A DNA stretch of 64,000 nt from Solimonas terrae (GTDB lineage Bacteria > Pseudomonadota > Gammaproteobacteria > Nevskiales > Nevskiaceae): assembly GCF_011067135.1 (NCBI RefSeq), contig NZ_JAAMOW010000001.1, positions 558,001 through 622,000 on the forward strand. The letters are read 5' to 3'. Below the pieces are notes generated by a model. The model saw only the letters and a program-made list of their open reading frames with translations. It was not told where the DNA came from and did no database searches. Of this stretch, positions 8,128-17,223 are shown one piece after another. Each line of letters begins with the position of its first letter. Position 1 is the stretch's first letter. Made by a program: the position numbers and the translations under genes.

Positions 8128-9261
8128 ATGACTTCCTCCGTCGAAATGGTGCCCGTGCGCAGCGCAGCCGAGATGCGGCGCTTCATTCGCGTGCAGGCGC
8201 GTCTGCACGCACACGACCCCCTGTTCATCGCACCGCTCGAACTCGAGCGCAGCGAGGCCTTCTCCGCGAAGAAAAATCCGTTTTTCGCGCATGCCGACGT
8301 GCAGTTCTGGATTGCACAGCGCGATGGCGTCGATGTCGGCCGCATCAGCGCGCAAATCGATCACCTGTCGCCGATGCTGCGCGACGAGGGTGCGGGTCAC
8401 TTCGGCCTGATCGAGGCGGAAGACGATCCGGCCATCTTTGCCGCCCTGTTCGAAACCGCAGAGGCCTGGCTGCGCGAGCGCGGCTGCCGGCGTGCGCTGG
8501 GCCCGTTCAATCTGTCGATCAACGAGGAAACCGGCCTGCTGGTGCGCGGCTTCGACACACCGCCGATGCTGATGATGGGTCACGATCAGCCGCATGTCGG
8601 CACCCGCATCGAGGCCCAGGGTTACGAGGGCGTCAAGGATCTGCTCGCCTACATCCTGGAAACCGCGCACGCGCCGCCAGCTGGCTTGCAGCGCATGCTG
8701 GCGCAGCCGCCGAAGAACCTGCGCGTGCGGCCCCTCGACAAGAAGCGCTACCGCGAGGACATCGGCACCATCACCGCGATCTTCAACGACGCCTGGTCGC
8801 AGAACTGGGGTTTTGTTCCGTATACGGAGGCGGAGGTCGAACACCTGGCACAGGCCCTCAAGCCGCTGCTCGATCCGCAACTGGTGCCGATCGCCGAGCT
8901 CGATGGTGAAGCGGTTGCCTTCGGCGTGCTGCTGCCCAATCTGAACGAAGCGATCCGCGACTTCGGCGGCAAGCTGCTGCCATTCAACTGGGCCAGGCTG
9001 CTGTGGCGCCTGAAAGTTCGTGGTGTCGGCACCGGCCGCGTGCCGCTGATGGGAGTGCGCCGCAGCCTCGGCGCCGATTTCACGGCGCGCGCCGTCCCCT
9101 TCTTCGTGATCGACGCGATGCGTCAGCGCTGTCTGCAGCTCGGCATCCGTCAGGTCGAGCTGTCGTGGATATTGGAAAACAATGCGCCGATGCGCCGCTT
9201 GCTGGAAATGATCGGCAGCCGCGACTACAAGACTTATCGCGTCTACGGCAAGGCCCTGTGA
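8128..9261 (+). CDS. bCerS-type N-acyltransferase (bacterial ceramide synthase candidate)
   Basis: The 377-residue protein is of the GNAT-like family that includes the Caulobacter ceramide synthase bCerS and E. coli YghO. The characteristic block GPFNLSINEETG followed by FDTPPMLMMGH is present around residues 131–155. A second GNAT-like half ends with the WILENNAPMRRLLE segment typical of acetyl/acyl-CoA binding. It should N-acylate 3-oxosphinganine or sphinganine. GGAAG precedes the ATG by eight bases. Its stop overlaps the next gene (GTGA). The family call is firm; ceramide synthesis follows from the neighbours. Confidence 0.85.
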   Translation: MTSSVEMVPVRSAAEMRRFIRVQARLHAHDPLFIAPLELERSEAFSAKKNPFFAHADVQFWIAQRDGVDVGRISAQIDHLSPMLRDEGAGHFGLIEAEDDPAIFAALFETAEAWLRERGCRRALGPFNLSINEETGLLVRGFDTPPMLMMGHDQPHVGTRIEAQGYEGVKDLLAYILETAHAPPAGLQRMLAQPPKNLRVRPLDKKRYREDIGTITAIFNDAWSQNWGFVPYTEAEVEHLAQALKPLLDPQLVPIAELDGEAVAFGVLLPNLNEAIRDFGGKLLPFNWARLLWRLKVRGVGTGRVPLMGVRRSLGADFTARAVPFFVIDAMRQRCLQLGIRQVELSWILENNAPMRRLLEMIGSRDYKTYRVYGKAL

Positions 9262-10040
9262 AGACAGCCGCCGGGCTGACGGCGCTGGTGCTCGCCGGTT
9301 CGCGTGGCCCGCACGAAGCACTCGCCGTCTACGCAGGCGTCAGTCACAAGGCCCTGATCGAGATCGGTGGCCGGACGATGGTCGAGCGCGTGGTCGAGGC
9401 GCTGGCCGGGCTGCCGGAGATTGCACGAATCGTCGTCATGATCGAGGAACCGGCGCTGCTCGATGGGCTCGCCGGTCTGCGTCGGCTTGGCACGCGCGTG
9501 CGGACGCTGCGCGCGGCTGGCAGCCCGAGCCTCAGCGTCAATGCGGCGCTCGAACAGCTCGGCACGCCGCTGCTGGTGACAACCGCAGATCACGCCCTGC
9601 TCGAAACCGCCTGGGTGCGACATTTTCTCGAGCACTGCCCGGCCGATCGCGACGTCTGCGTCGCGCTCGCGCGGCGCCAGGAGGTGGTGGCTGCGGTACC
9701 CGACACCCAGCGTACCTGGCTGCGCTTCGCAGACGGACAGTTTTCGGGCTGCAATCTGTTCTACCTCGCGACGCCGGCCGCCGGCCGCGTCGTCCGGTTC
9801 TGGCGCCAGCTGGAGAACGACCGCAAACAGCCGCTGAAGATGCTGCGCCGTGTCGGCTACGGCAGCGCGCTGCGTTACGTGCTGGGTCGACTGTCGCTGG
9901 TCAGTGCCCTGGACCGCATCGGGGAGCGCTGCGACGCGCGCGCGGCCATGGTCGAACTGCCGTTCGGTCGCGCAGCGGTCGATGTCGACAAGCCGTCCGA
10001 CCTCGACCTCGTGCGCCGGCTGGTCGAACCGGGCGCGTGA
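9258..10040 (+). CDS. MobA-like nucleotidyltransferase (NTP_transf_3 family)
   Basis: The 260 residues start with LTALVLAGSRG, the nucleotide-binding loop of MobA-like transferases, followed by a conserved HKALIEIGGRTMVERV segment and a TTADHALL motif carrying the metal-binding Asp. The GTG at 9258 overlaps the ceramide synthase stop; the open frame runs further upstream inside that gene and is not used. No molybdopterin genes are nearby. Coupling to the ceramide synthase suggests it activates a polar head-group precursor as an NDP derivative, but the substrate is unknown. It converges on the hydroxylase gene with a 3-bp gap. Confidence 0.75.
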   Translation: MKTAAGLTALVLAGSRGPHEALAVYAGVSHKALIEIGGRTMVERVVEALAGLPEIARIVVMIEEPALLDGLAGLRRLGTRVRTLRAAGSPSLSVNAALEQLGTPLLVTTADHALLETAWVRHFLEHCPADRDVCVALARRQEVVAAVPDTQRTWLRFADGQFSGCNLFYLATPAAGRVVRFWRQLENDRKQPLKMLRRVGYGSALRYVLGRLSLVSALDRIGERCDARAAMVELPFGRAAVDVDKPSDLDLVRRLVEPGA

Positions 10041-10043
10041 AAA

Positions 10044-10691
10044 TCAGGAACGGCCGCGACTGCGCAACACGATGTCCCAGAGCGGCGAGCTGACACCGTA
10101 GCGACGGTCCGGCTCGACGAAGTGGTGCTGCATGTGGTTGCGCTTGAGCCATGCGAACCATGGCATGCGCCAGCTCGCGTGATGCAGCGCGTAGTGCATG
10201 AGGTCGTAGGCGACGTAGCCGCTCATGAATCCGGCCACGAACGATTGCAGGCCACTCGCCGGCAGGACCAGATAGAACAGGCCGTAGAACATCATCGTGA
10301 TCGGCAGGCTCGCCGACGGCGGCATCACCAGCCGATAGGCGTCGTTCGGATAATCGTGATGTACGCCATGAATGATGAAATGCAGGCGCTGGCTCCACTG
10401 TGCGCGCGGTTCGTAGTGAAAGGCCCAGCGGTGCAGCACGTATTCGGTAGGCGTCCACGTCAGCATGCCGCCGACGAACCAGAGCGCCATCGACCCCGGT
10501 GCGACATGCTCGATCGCTGCCGCATGAATCAGCAACAACACGACCAGCGGCGAGTACACCAGCGGCGGCACCCACCAGTAGACCTTGGACAGCGCCTCCA
10601 TCCAGCCGAGCCGGAACATGCGTACCGACTCGCGCGAATTCGAGACGAAGCGCTTGCGTGGGACGGCGCCGGTCGACAGCACCGCTTGCAT
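10044..10691 (-). CDS. fatty-acid 2-hydroxylase (FA2H/Scs7-like membrane di-iron oxygenase)
   Basis: This protein has the His boxes of the sterol desaturase/fatty acid hydroxylase superfamily: HRWAFH, HGVHH, HYALHH and NHMQHHF. The HHDYPNDAYRLVMPP and YGVSSPLWD blocks are those of ceramide fatty-acid 2-hydroxylases (FA2H, yeast Scs7) rather than sterol enzymes. It would 2-hydroxylate the N-acyl chain of ceramide in the membrane. There are about four membrane segments. ATG at 10691 gives 215 residues and an 8-bp gap to the upstream gene; a TTG at 10712 would add seven residues. The Scs7 cytochrome b5 domain is absent, so electrons must come from another protein. Confidence 0.85.
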   Translation of the reverse strand: MQAVLSTGAVPRKRFVSNSRESVRMFRLGWMEALSKVYWWVPPLVYSPLVVLLLIHAAAIEHVAPGSMALWFVGGMLTWTPTEYVLHRWAFHYEPRAQWSQRLHFIIHGVHHDYPNDAYRLVMPPSASLPITMMFYGLFYLVLPASGLQSFVAGFMSGYVAYDLMHYALHHASWRMPWFAWLKRNHMQHHFVEPDRRYGVSSPLWDIVLRSRGRS

Positions 10692-10698
10692 GCCGATC

Positions 10699-11481
10699 TC
10701 AGCCACTGGCAAACACCGCCCGCGACTTGGACGCAGGCGTCAGCCAGCGCGCCGCCCAGGACCCGGTCATCTCGCGATTGCGCTCGACATCCGGCAGGAA
10801 ATCCATCTCCCCCCACTCGAGTCCTTCGATCGACACCGTACGGACGTCGCAACCCTCGTTGACGAGGCGGTTGATGGTCGACAGGTACCAGAGCTTGAGC
10901 CCCTCGCCGCTGCGCATCATGCCTTCCAGATCGGCAATGAAACGCTCGGCGCCGGCGGCATCGAAACGCAGAAAGCCGATCGATTCGCCGTCCACCGTCG
11001 ACATCGGCAGCGACTTGCCGATCGCACGCAGGCGCAAGCCATCGGTCTCGACCTTCATGTCGTCGCTGTCATAGTGCGACTTGCGATCGATCGTGACCGT
11101 CACCGGCGCAGCCGGCGCGGCCAGCAGACGTTCGGCGATTTCCGGTTCGATCAGGGTGTCGCCGTTGAGGATGAGGCCGCCGCCACGCAGTTCCTCGCGA
11201 ACCAGCCAGCAGGTCGCAAGATTGTCGCTGACGTTGTAGAACGGGTTGAAGACCGTACGCACGCGCATGCCGGCCGGGGCATGCAGCGCCAGCATCGCGT
11301 CCACCTGTTCGGCGGCAAAGCCGGTGACGATCACGGCCTCGCCGACACCGGCGCGGGCCAGCGCCAGCAGCTGCCATTCGAGCAGGCTGCGTCCGGACAA
11401 TTCAATCAGGCACTTGGGACGACTTTCGGTCAGTGGCAGCAGGCGACTGCCCTGCCCCGCGCTGAGAATCAGCACCTTCAT
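10699..11481 (-). CDS. sugar/choline-phosphate-type nucleotidyltransferase
   Basis: The 260 residues begin MKVLILSAGQGSRLLPLT, the GxGxRLxPLT loop of sugar-1-phosphate and phosphocholine/inositol-phosphate nucleotidyltransferases (LicC-like), followed by RPKCLIEL and LNGDTL. These enzymes make CDP- or UDP-activated head groups. The ATG at 11481 fits the family; an ATG at 11526 would add 15 residues. It lies 8 bp upstream of the FA 2-hydroxylase gene on the same strand. Activation of a polar alcohol for the CDP-alcohol phosphatidyltransferase is the simplest reading. The nucleotide and alcohol cannot be told from sequence. Confidence 0.75.
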   Translation of the reverse strand: MKVLILSAGQGSRLLPLTESRPKCLIELSGRSLLEWQLLALARAGVGEAVIVTGFAAEQVDAMLALHAPAGMRVRTVFNPFYNVSDNLATCWLVREELRGGGLILNGDTLIEPEIAERLLAAPAAPVTVTIDRKSHYDSDDMKVETDGLRLRAIGKSLPMSTVDGESIGFLRFDAAGAERFIADLEGMMRSGEGLKLWYLSTINRLVNEGCDVRTVSIEGLEWGEMDFLPDVERNREMTGSWAARWLTPASKSRAVFASG

Positions 11482-11633
11482 CGCGGACGGCTTGTCCGTC
11501 CCGCGCCCGGGAATTCCATCATCCATAGCATCCGCACCTGATTGATCACATGCGGCGCTGCCCCCCGGCTGCGCCGACCTATGTGACGCCTATGTTACGG
11601 CGCTGGCGACGAAGCTGCACGGATCATGCCGTT

Positions 11634-13130
11634 TCAGGCGCCGCGGTCTCGCACCACGCGGAGTTCGGGACGCCGGACCCGGTCGCCGGTGCCGGGCAAT
11701 GGCCGGAGCTGCTCCAGCGCACGCACGCACTGGTCGAGCATCTGGCTGATCAGGGTCTGGTTGCGGATCATCTCGATTCTGGGCCAGGTCGCGCGTTCGC
11801 CTTCGAGCATGAAGCGCTTGATCGATTCCATCGATGGATTGGCGGTGACGTTCGCGTACCGCCACAGGCTGACGTCCGGCAGGATGTTGATGTTGCCGCG
11901 GTAATCCTGGTCGAGGATCGACGAGGCAGCGTCCAGGGTGCGCCGCACGCCGCTGACCGGCAGGTTCTGGCGCGCCAGATCGAGAATGCTCTTGCTCTGG
12001 CCGCGCACGGTCGAATAGAGGTAATCGCGTGCGGCATTGCGCAGGCCACGATCGCCCGGTTCGCGTTTGCCGGACACGAACGGCAACACGTGCGGATTGG
12101 TCTGGCTGACGATGAAGTGGTTGACGTTGTGCAGGCGGCGCATGCGCAGGATCGGCAGATCCGATTTCAGCGAGCCGTCATTCCAGCGCAGCAAGGGCAT
12201 GTATGGCACGCGTTCGTCATGCTCGTCCTGGGTCATCAGCATGACCGGCGGAAACAGCAGCGGTACCGCGCAGGACGCCAGCACCGCCTCGCGGATGTAC
12301 AGGTACGGGAAGGTCAGGTGATTGAGCAACCGCGGCTGCTGATTGGTGCCGGCCGGCGAGACGGTGATATTGGTGACGCGCCCGGAAAGATTCTGCGCCT
12401 GCTCGAAGGTCAGATCGCGGACGTTGGCGGCGATCGCCTTGCGCAACTGGTCCTGGTCCATCAACGCGCGGCGCCGGATCACGTCGCGCATGGGCAGCAT
12501 GCGCCAGAAATGGTAGTACGCGGATTCCGGATCGAGCAGGTCCTCGACCTCGTGCGCGGCGCGTGTGCCGACGGTTGCGCAGACGACCGAGCCGGCGCTC
12601 GATCCGGACATCACCAGCGGCACGAGGCTTTCGCGGAACAACGCCTTGACAACGCCGACATGAAACAGGCCAAGCGTCGCGCCGCCGGACAGCATCAGCG
12701 CCGATCGTCCGTAGCTGAGCTCGATCTCCTTGAAGAATTTCAGCTTGGCGGCATGCGGCAGCTCGGCCAGTTCGGTTTCGCAGATCCACTGCAGCGCAGA
12801 GGCCACTTCACGCGTGTACTCGGCGACCAGCTGCTTGGTGCCGACACGGGCATGCGCATAAAGGCGCGGGTTGCCGATATTGCCGAGGTTCCAGTGCAGA
12901 CCCTGCCGCAGATGGTGGATCAGCTTGAGGATGTCGTGCTGGTCCCGATACTGGCGGATCTGCCGCAGACGTGAGCGGATCAGGCGCCAGTCGTAATCAT
13001 CCGATGCCTCGTCCGCCTGCCATTCGTCCCAGCCTTCGCGCCGGTCGAGTTCGTTCGCCGCATCGCGCCACTGCGAATAGCTCGTGGACGCTTCGACCTC
13101 GCGATGCAGTTGACGGCTTCTCGGATCCAA
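11634..13130 (-). CDS. patatin-like lipase with DUF3336 domain (TGL3/SDP1-like)
   Basis: This 498-residue protein has an N-terminal DUF3336 region (AANELDRREG to about residue 60) and a patatin domain with oxyanion loop SGGATLG, nucleophile elbow GSSAG and catalytic Asp in NDGSLKSDLP. This pairing is typical of eukaryotic triacylglycerol lipases Tgl3/4 and SDP1. No signal peptide is seen. No in-frame ATG fits the start; TTG at 13130 is preceded by GGAG at a good distance. It points the same way as the nucleotidyltransferase and hydroxylase, 152 bp away. A role in freeing acyl chains for ceramide synthesis is possible but unproven. Confidence 0.8.
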   Translation of the reverse strand: MDPRSRQLHREVEASTSYSQWRDAANELDRREGWDEWQADEASDDYDWRLIRSRLRQIRQYRDQHDILKLIHHLRQGLHWNLGNIGNPRLYAHARVGTKQLVAEYTREVASALQWICETELAELPHAAKLKFFKEIELSYGRSALMLSGGATLGLFHVGVVKALFRESLVPLVMSGSSAGSVVCATVGTRAAHEVEDLLDPESAYYHFWRMLPMRDVIRRRALMDQDQLRKAIAANVRDLTFEQAQNLSGRVTNITVSPAGTNQQPRLLNHLTFPYLYIREAVLASCAVPLLFPPVMLMTQDEHDERVPYMPLLRWNDGSLKSDLPILRMRRLHNVNHFIVSQTNPHVLPFVSGKREPGDRGLRNAARDYLYSTVRGQSKSILDLARQNLPVSGVRRTLDAASSILDQDYRGNINILPDVSLWRYANVTANPSMESIKRFMLEGERATWPRIEMIRNQTLISQMLDQCVRALEQLRPLPGTGDRVRRPELRVVRDRGA

Positions 13131-13291
13131 AACCAGCTCCGGTCGAAAATTGAATGATCGTTATGGTGGGGGCAAGCGCCCCGGCGTCGCAAGCACGCCG
13201 GCACCGTCCTTCGCCGGATTGCCGCCGCCGGTCCGCAAAGCCGGCCGATTACACTCGCTACATTCCGCTTCGCCTGAGAGATCGCCCGATC

Positions 13292-14203
13292 ATGAGTTCT
13301 TCCGTCGCGCCCGTCCTGCAGGGCCTCAACCGCATCATTCTCGGCAAGGACGAGCAGCTCAAGCTGGTGCTCGCCTGTCTGCTGGCCCGCGGCCACCTGC
13401 TGATCGAGGACATTCCAGGCATGGGCAAGACCACGCTCGCGCTGGCTCTGGCGCGGGTGCTCGGCCTGCACTTCCAGCGCGTGCAATTCACCAGCGACCT
13501 GTTGCCGGCCGACATTCTCGGCGTGTCCGTGTTTGAGACCGCGACCAGCAGCTTTCGTTTCGTCCCCGGCGCGATTTTTTCGCAGCTGGTGCTTGCCGAC
13601 GAGATCAATCGCGCCAGCCCGAAGACGCAGTCGGCGCTGCTGGAAGCGATGGAGGAGCGTCAGGTCACCGCCGAAGGGGAAACCCGGCCGCTGCCGCAGC
13701 CGTTCTTCGTCATCGCCACCCAGAATCCGGCCTATCAACTCGGCACCTTTCCGCTGCCCGAGTCGCAGCTCGACCGCTTTCTGATGCGCATCTCGCTCGG
13801 CTATCCATCGCCGGATGCGGAACGCCAGCTGCTGCTCGAACGCGAACGCCGCGATCTGCTCGCCGAAATCGAACCGGCACTGGCGCCCGCGCAGCTGATC
13901 GAACTGCAGCAACGGGTACGCGAGGTGCGCGCCGCGCCGGCGCTGATCGACTACATCCTGGCGCTGGTGCAACGCACGCGCGAACTGCCCGGCCTGCGGC
14001 AGGGACTGTCGCCGCGCGCCGGACTCGGCCTGCGCCGCGCCGCGCAGGCCTGGGCCTTCATCGAAGGCCGCAGCGGCGTGATTCCGGAAGACGTGCAGGC
14101 CGTGTTCGCGGCCGTCGTCAACCACCGGCTGATCACGGCTGCCGAACGCGAAGGTGCGGCGACCAGCGCCGCGGAAATTCTCGCGCAGGTCGCGATTCCC
14201 TGA
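13292..14203 (+). CDS. MoxR-family AAA+ ATPase
   Basis: The 303-residue protein has Walker A in IPGMGKTTLA, Walker B in LADEINRA and the SALLEAMEERQVT segment typical of MoxR. MoxR ATPases work with DUF58 proteins, which here begin 10 bp downstream. The open frame extends upstream to 13154, but the ATG at 13292 gives the family N-terminus. A TACACT hexamer about 37 bp upstream may be a -10 element. It is divergent from the patatin gene. Confidence 0.9.
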   Translation: MSSSVAPVLQGLNRIILGKDEQLKLVLACLLARGHLLIEDIPGMGKTTLALALARVLGLHFQRVQFTSDLLPADILGVSVFETATSSFRFVPGAIFSQLVLADEINRASPKTQSALLEAMEERQVTAEGETRPLPQPFFVIATQNPAYQLGTFPLPESQLDRFLMRISLGYPSPDAERQLLLERERRDLLAEIEPALAPAQLIELQQRVREVRAAPALIDYILALVQRTRELPGLRQGLSPRAGLGLRRAAQAWAFIEGRSGVIPEDVQAVFAAVVNHRLITAAEREGAATSAAEILAQVAIP

Positions 14204-14213
14204 GCCGCCGGCC

Positions 14214-15209
14214 ATGCGCCTCTGGCTGATTGCCAAGATGCTGCTGCATCCGCTGCGCTGGGCGCAGGATCGCATCGATGCCTGGGTGATGGCGCGCGTC
14301 AAGCGTCAGCCCGGACCGATCGCGATTCCGCGTGGCCGCGTCTACATCGTGCCGACGCGCTTCGGTTACGTGTTCGCCTTCATGCTGCTGGTGATGCTGC
14401 TCGGCGCGATGAACTACAGCAACAGCATGGCCTTCCTGCTGAGCTTCCTGCTGGCCGGGATCGGCCTGTTGTGCATGCACCACACGCACGCCAATCTGGC
14501 GAATCTGCAACTGCGGGCCGGTGTCATCTCGCCGGTCTTCGCCGGCGACACCGCCCACGTCGAAATCCGCATCGACAATCCGTCCGCACAGCAGCGCCTG
14601 TCGATCGGCCTGTCGTGGCCGAGACAGGACGTCAGCATGACGGCGATGGCCGACATCGCCGCGCTGCAGGGCGAGACCCGCAGCCTGCCGTTGCCGGCCG
14701 CCCGCCGTGGCTGGCTGCGCGCCGGGGTATTCAGCGTGTCCACCGAATATCCGCTCGGTCTTTTCCATGCCTGGACCTGGGCAGAACTCGACATCGCGAC
14801 CCTGGTGTTTCCGCGACCGGCGACACCGGGACGGGTGCCGCCGGGCAGCGCCGGTCAGGGCAGCCTGGAAGCGAGCAACCGCGTCGGCCAGGACGAATTC
14901 AGCGGCCTGCGCAGCTATCAGCGCGGCGACACCGCACGCGCAATCCACTGGAAGAGCCTGCCGAAATCGCCGCAGCCGATGGTCAAGCAGTTCCAGGAAA
15001 CGCTCGATCAGGATCTCTGGCTGGAATGGAACACGCTCGCCCACCTCGATCATGAGGCGCGCCTGTCGCAACTGACGCGCTGGGTGCTCGACGCCGACAC
15101 CCTGCATCGCCGCTACGGACTGCGCCTGCCGGGCACGGTGATCGCACCCGGCCAGGGTGAAGCGCATCGCTTCCAGTGTCTGAAGGCGCTGGCGCTGTTC
15201 GACGCATGA
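14214..15209 (+). CDS. DUF58 domain protein
   Basis: The 331 residues include two membrane helices at about 45–85 (FGYVFAFMLLVML onward) and a C-terminal DUF58 region with DEFSGLRSYQRGD and HWKSL, the family's conserved core (a von Willebrand-like fold). DUF58 proteins act with MoxR ATPases and often with transglutaminase-type proteins, exactly the partners here. The stop overlaps the start of tgpA by ATGA. Confidence 0.88.
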   Translation: MRLWLIAKMLLHPLRWAQDRIDAWVMARVKRQPGPIAIPRGRVYIVPTRFGYVFAFMLLVMLLGAMNYSNSMAFLLSFLLAGIGLLCMHHTHANLANLQLRAGVISPVFAGDTAHVEIRIDNPSAQQRLSIGLSWPRQDVSMTAMADIAALQGETRSLPLPAARRGWLRAGVFSVSTEYPLGLFHAWTWAELDIATLVFPRPATPGRVPPGSAGQGSLEASNRVGQDEFSGLRSYQRGDTARAIHWKSLPKSPQPMVKQFQETLDQDLWLEWNTLAHLDHEARLSQLTRWVLDADTLHRRYGLRLPGTVIAPGQGEAHRFQCLKALALFDA

Positions 15210-17188
15210 GCATGAGCGAACGCGGCCTCAACGATTACCTGCCGGTCGCCACGCTGCTGCGCATGCTGGCCGTGCTGTTGCTGATCCTCGCGCCGCATGC
15301 ATCGCACCTGCCGGTCTGGGAATCGGCGCTGATCGTGGCGCTCTTGTCCTGGCGTGGCATGGCCGCGCGCCGCCAGTGGCGCATGCCGCCGCGCATCCTG
15401 CGAGCGGCGCTGGTGTTCGCCGCCCTCGGCGGCGTCTACGCCAGCTTCGGCCACGTCTCCGGGCAGACCGCCGGCACCGCGCTGCTGTGCCTGATGGCGG
15501 CGCTCAAGCTCGTCGAACTGCGCGAGCGCCGCGACGTGATGGTGATGGTGTTCCTGATGTATTTCCTGCTGATCACGCACTTCTTCTATTCGCAGGAAAT
15601 CTGGACCGCGATCTACCTGCTGGCGAGCTGTGTCGCGATCACCGCACTGTTGATCGAATGTCAGCACCTCGGTGCGCTGAGCCCGCGCCAGACCCTGCGC
15701 AAGGCCGGCGTGATGGTCGCGCAGGCATTGCCGCTGATGCTGATGATGTTCATCCTGTTTCCGCGCATTCCCGGACCGCTCTGGGGCCTGCCCTCCGATG
15801 CCGGCGCTGCGGCGCGCAGCGGCCTGTCGGATTCGATGTCGCCGGGTGACATCGCGGCGCTGATCCAGTCCGATGCCGTGGCCTTTCGCGTGCGCTTCGA
15901 GGGGGCGGCGCCGCCACCCGACCAACGTTACTGGCGCGGCCCCGTATTCGACCATTTCGACGGCCGCACCTGGAAGCACGGCTGGACGCCGCCGCGCGCG
16001 TTGAGCGCCGACGCGGTTCGCTACGAAGGCGCGGCCGTCCGCTACGAGCTGACGCTGGAGCCGACGCGCATGCCCTGGCTGCTGGCACTCGACCTGCCGC
16101 AGGCCCGGGATCTGCCGCCGGACAGCCAGCTCGATGACGACGGCGAACTGCTGGCGCGCCATCCGGTGAACGAACGCGTTCGCTACACCTTGACCTCGTA
16201 TCCGCACTACCTGCTCGAACCCGAGCTCGATGTCCGCGAACGTGAACGCCTCACCAGCCTGCCGAAGGGCCGCGATCCACGCGCCGTGGCCCTGGCCCGC
16301 GGCTGGAAGGCGCAAGGCCTGTCCGACCCGGCGATCGTGGCCACCGCGCTGCAGATGATCCGCCGGCAGAATTTCGTCTACACGCTGCGCCCGCCGGCCC
16401 TCGGCACCGACAGCATCGACGAATTCCTGTTCGATACGCGCCGCGGCTTCTGCGAGCACTACAGCAGCAGCTTCACCTTCCTGATGCGAGCCGCGGGAAT
16501 CCCGGCGCGCGTGGTGACCGGCTACCTGGGCGGCGAGCTGAACGAACTCGGCGGCTACTACATCGTCAGCCAGTCCGACGCCCATGCCTGGAGCGAGGTC
16601 TGGTACGGCGGCAGCTGGCATCGCGTCGATCCGACTGCGGCCGTCGCGCCGGAGCGCGTCGAGCGCGGTCTCGATGCGGCGATCGGCAGCGGCGAAGGTC
16701 TGCCTGCGTATCTGGCGCGGCGCACCGCCTGGCGCGATGCCGTCAAGCTGCGCTGGGACTGGCTCAATGCCCGCTGGAACGGCCTGGTGCTCGGCTACGG
16801 CCCGGAACTGCAGCAGCGCTTTCTCGAACGCTTCGGCCTCGACGATCTGCGTTCGATGATTCTGGCCTTGACGGTGTTGCTGACCACCAGCATGAGCATC
16901 GTCGGGCTGCTGCTGTTGCGCCGTGCCGCGCCGGCTCGCAGCGCGGACCGGGCGCTGCGCGAGTGGCAGCGTCTGCAGCATCGGCTGGCGGCGCGCGGCT
17001 ACGTCCAGCGCGGCGACGAAGGTCCGCGCGACTTCGTTGCGCGCGTGCTGGGCGAGCGCCCGGACTGGCGCGCACCGCTGCAGACCGCCGCCGATCTGTA
17101 CCTGCAGACCCGTTACCTGCAGGCGCCGGACGCGGGCCTGCTGACAGCCTTGCAGCAGGCGGTGCGCGCGGCCCGCCTGCCAGCCTGA
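15206..17188 (+). CDS. tgpA: TgpA-like membrane transglutaminase (DUF3488)
   Basis: The 660 residues form five or six N-terminal membrane helices, a large periplasmic transglutaminase domain, one more helix near residues 550–575, and a short cytoplasmic DUF4129-type tail. The Cys-His-Asp triad is visible: C416 in RRGFCEHYSSSFT, H460 in DAHAWSEVW and the Asp in RVDPTAA. Pseudomonas TgpA is an essential periplasmic transglutaminase of unknown substrate. The ATG at 15206 overlaps the DUF58 stop, so MoxR, DUF58 and TgpA are one operon. Confidence 0.9.
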   Translation: MSMSERGLNDYLPVATLLRMLAVLLLILAPHASHLPVWESALIVALLSWRGMAARRQWRMPPRILRAALVFAALGGVYASFGHVSGQTAGTALLCLMAALKLVELRERRDVMVMVFLMYFLLITHFFYSQEIWTAIYLLASCVAITALLIECQHLGALSPRQTLRKAGVMVAQALPLMLMMFILFPRIPGPLWGLPSDAGAAARSGLSDSMSPGDIAALIQSDAVAFRVRFEGAAPPPDQRYWRGPVFDHFDGRTWKHGWTPPRALSADAVRYEGAAVRYELTLEPTRMPWLLALDLPQARDLPPDSQLDDDGELLARHPVNERVRYTLTSYPHYLLEPELDVRERERLTSLPKGRDPRAVALARGWKAQGLSDPAIVATALQMIRRQNFVYTLRPPALGTDSIDEFLFDTRRGFCEHYSSSFTFLMRAAGIPARVVTGYLGGELNELGGYYIVSQSDAHAWSEVWYGGSWHRVDPTAAVAPERVERGLDAAIGSGEGLPAYLARRTAWRDAVKLRWDWLNARWNGLVLGYGPELQQRFLERFGLDDLRSMILALTVLLTTSMSIVGLLLLRRAAPARSADRALREWQRLQHRLAARGYVQRGDEGPRDFVARVLGERPDWRAPLQTAADLYLQTRYLQAPDAGLLTALQQAVRAARLPA

Positions 17189-17223
17189 GCGGCGCGGCCC
17201 TGGAGCCGGTCTCGGCGTTCGGC

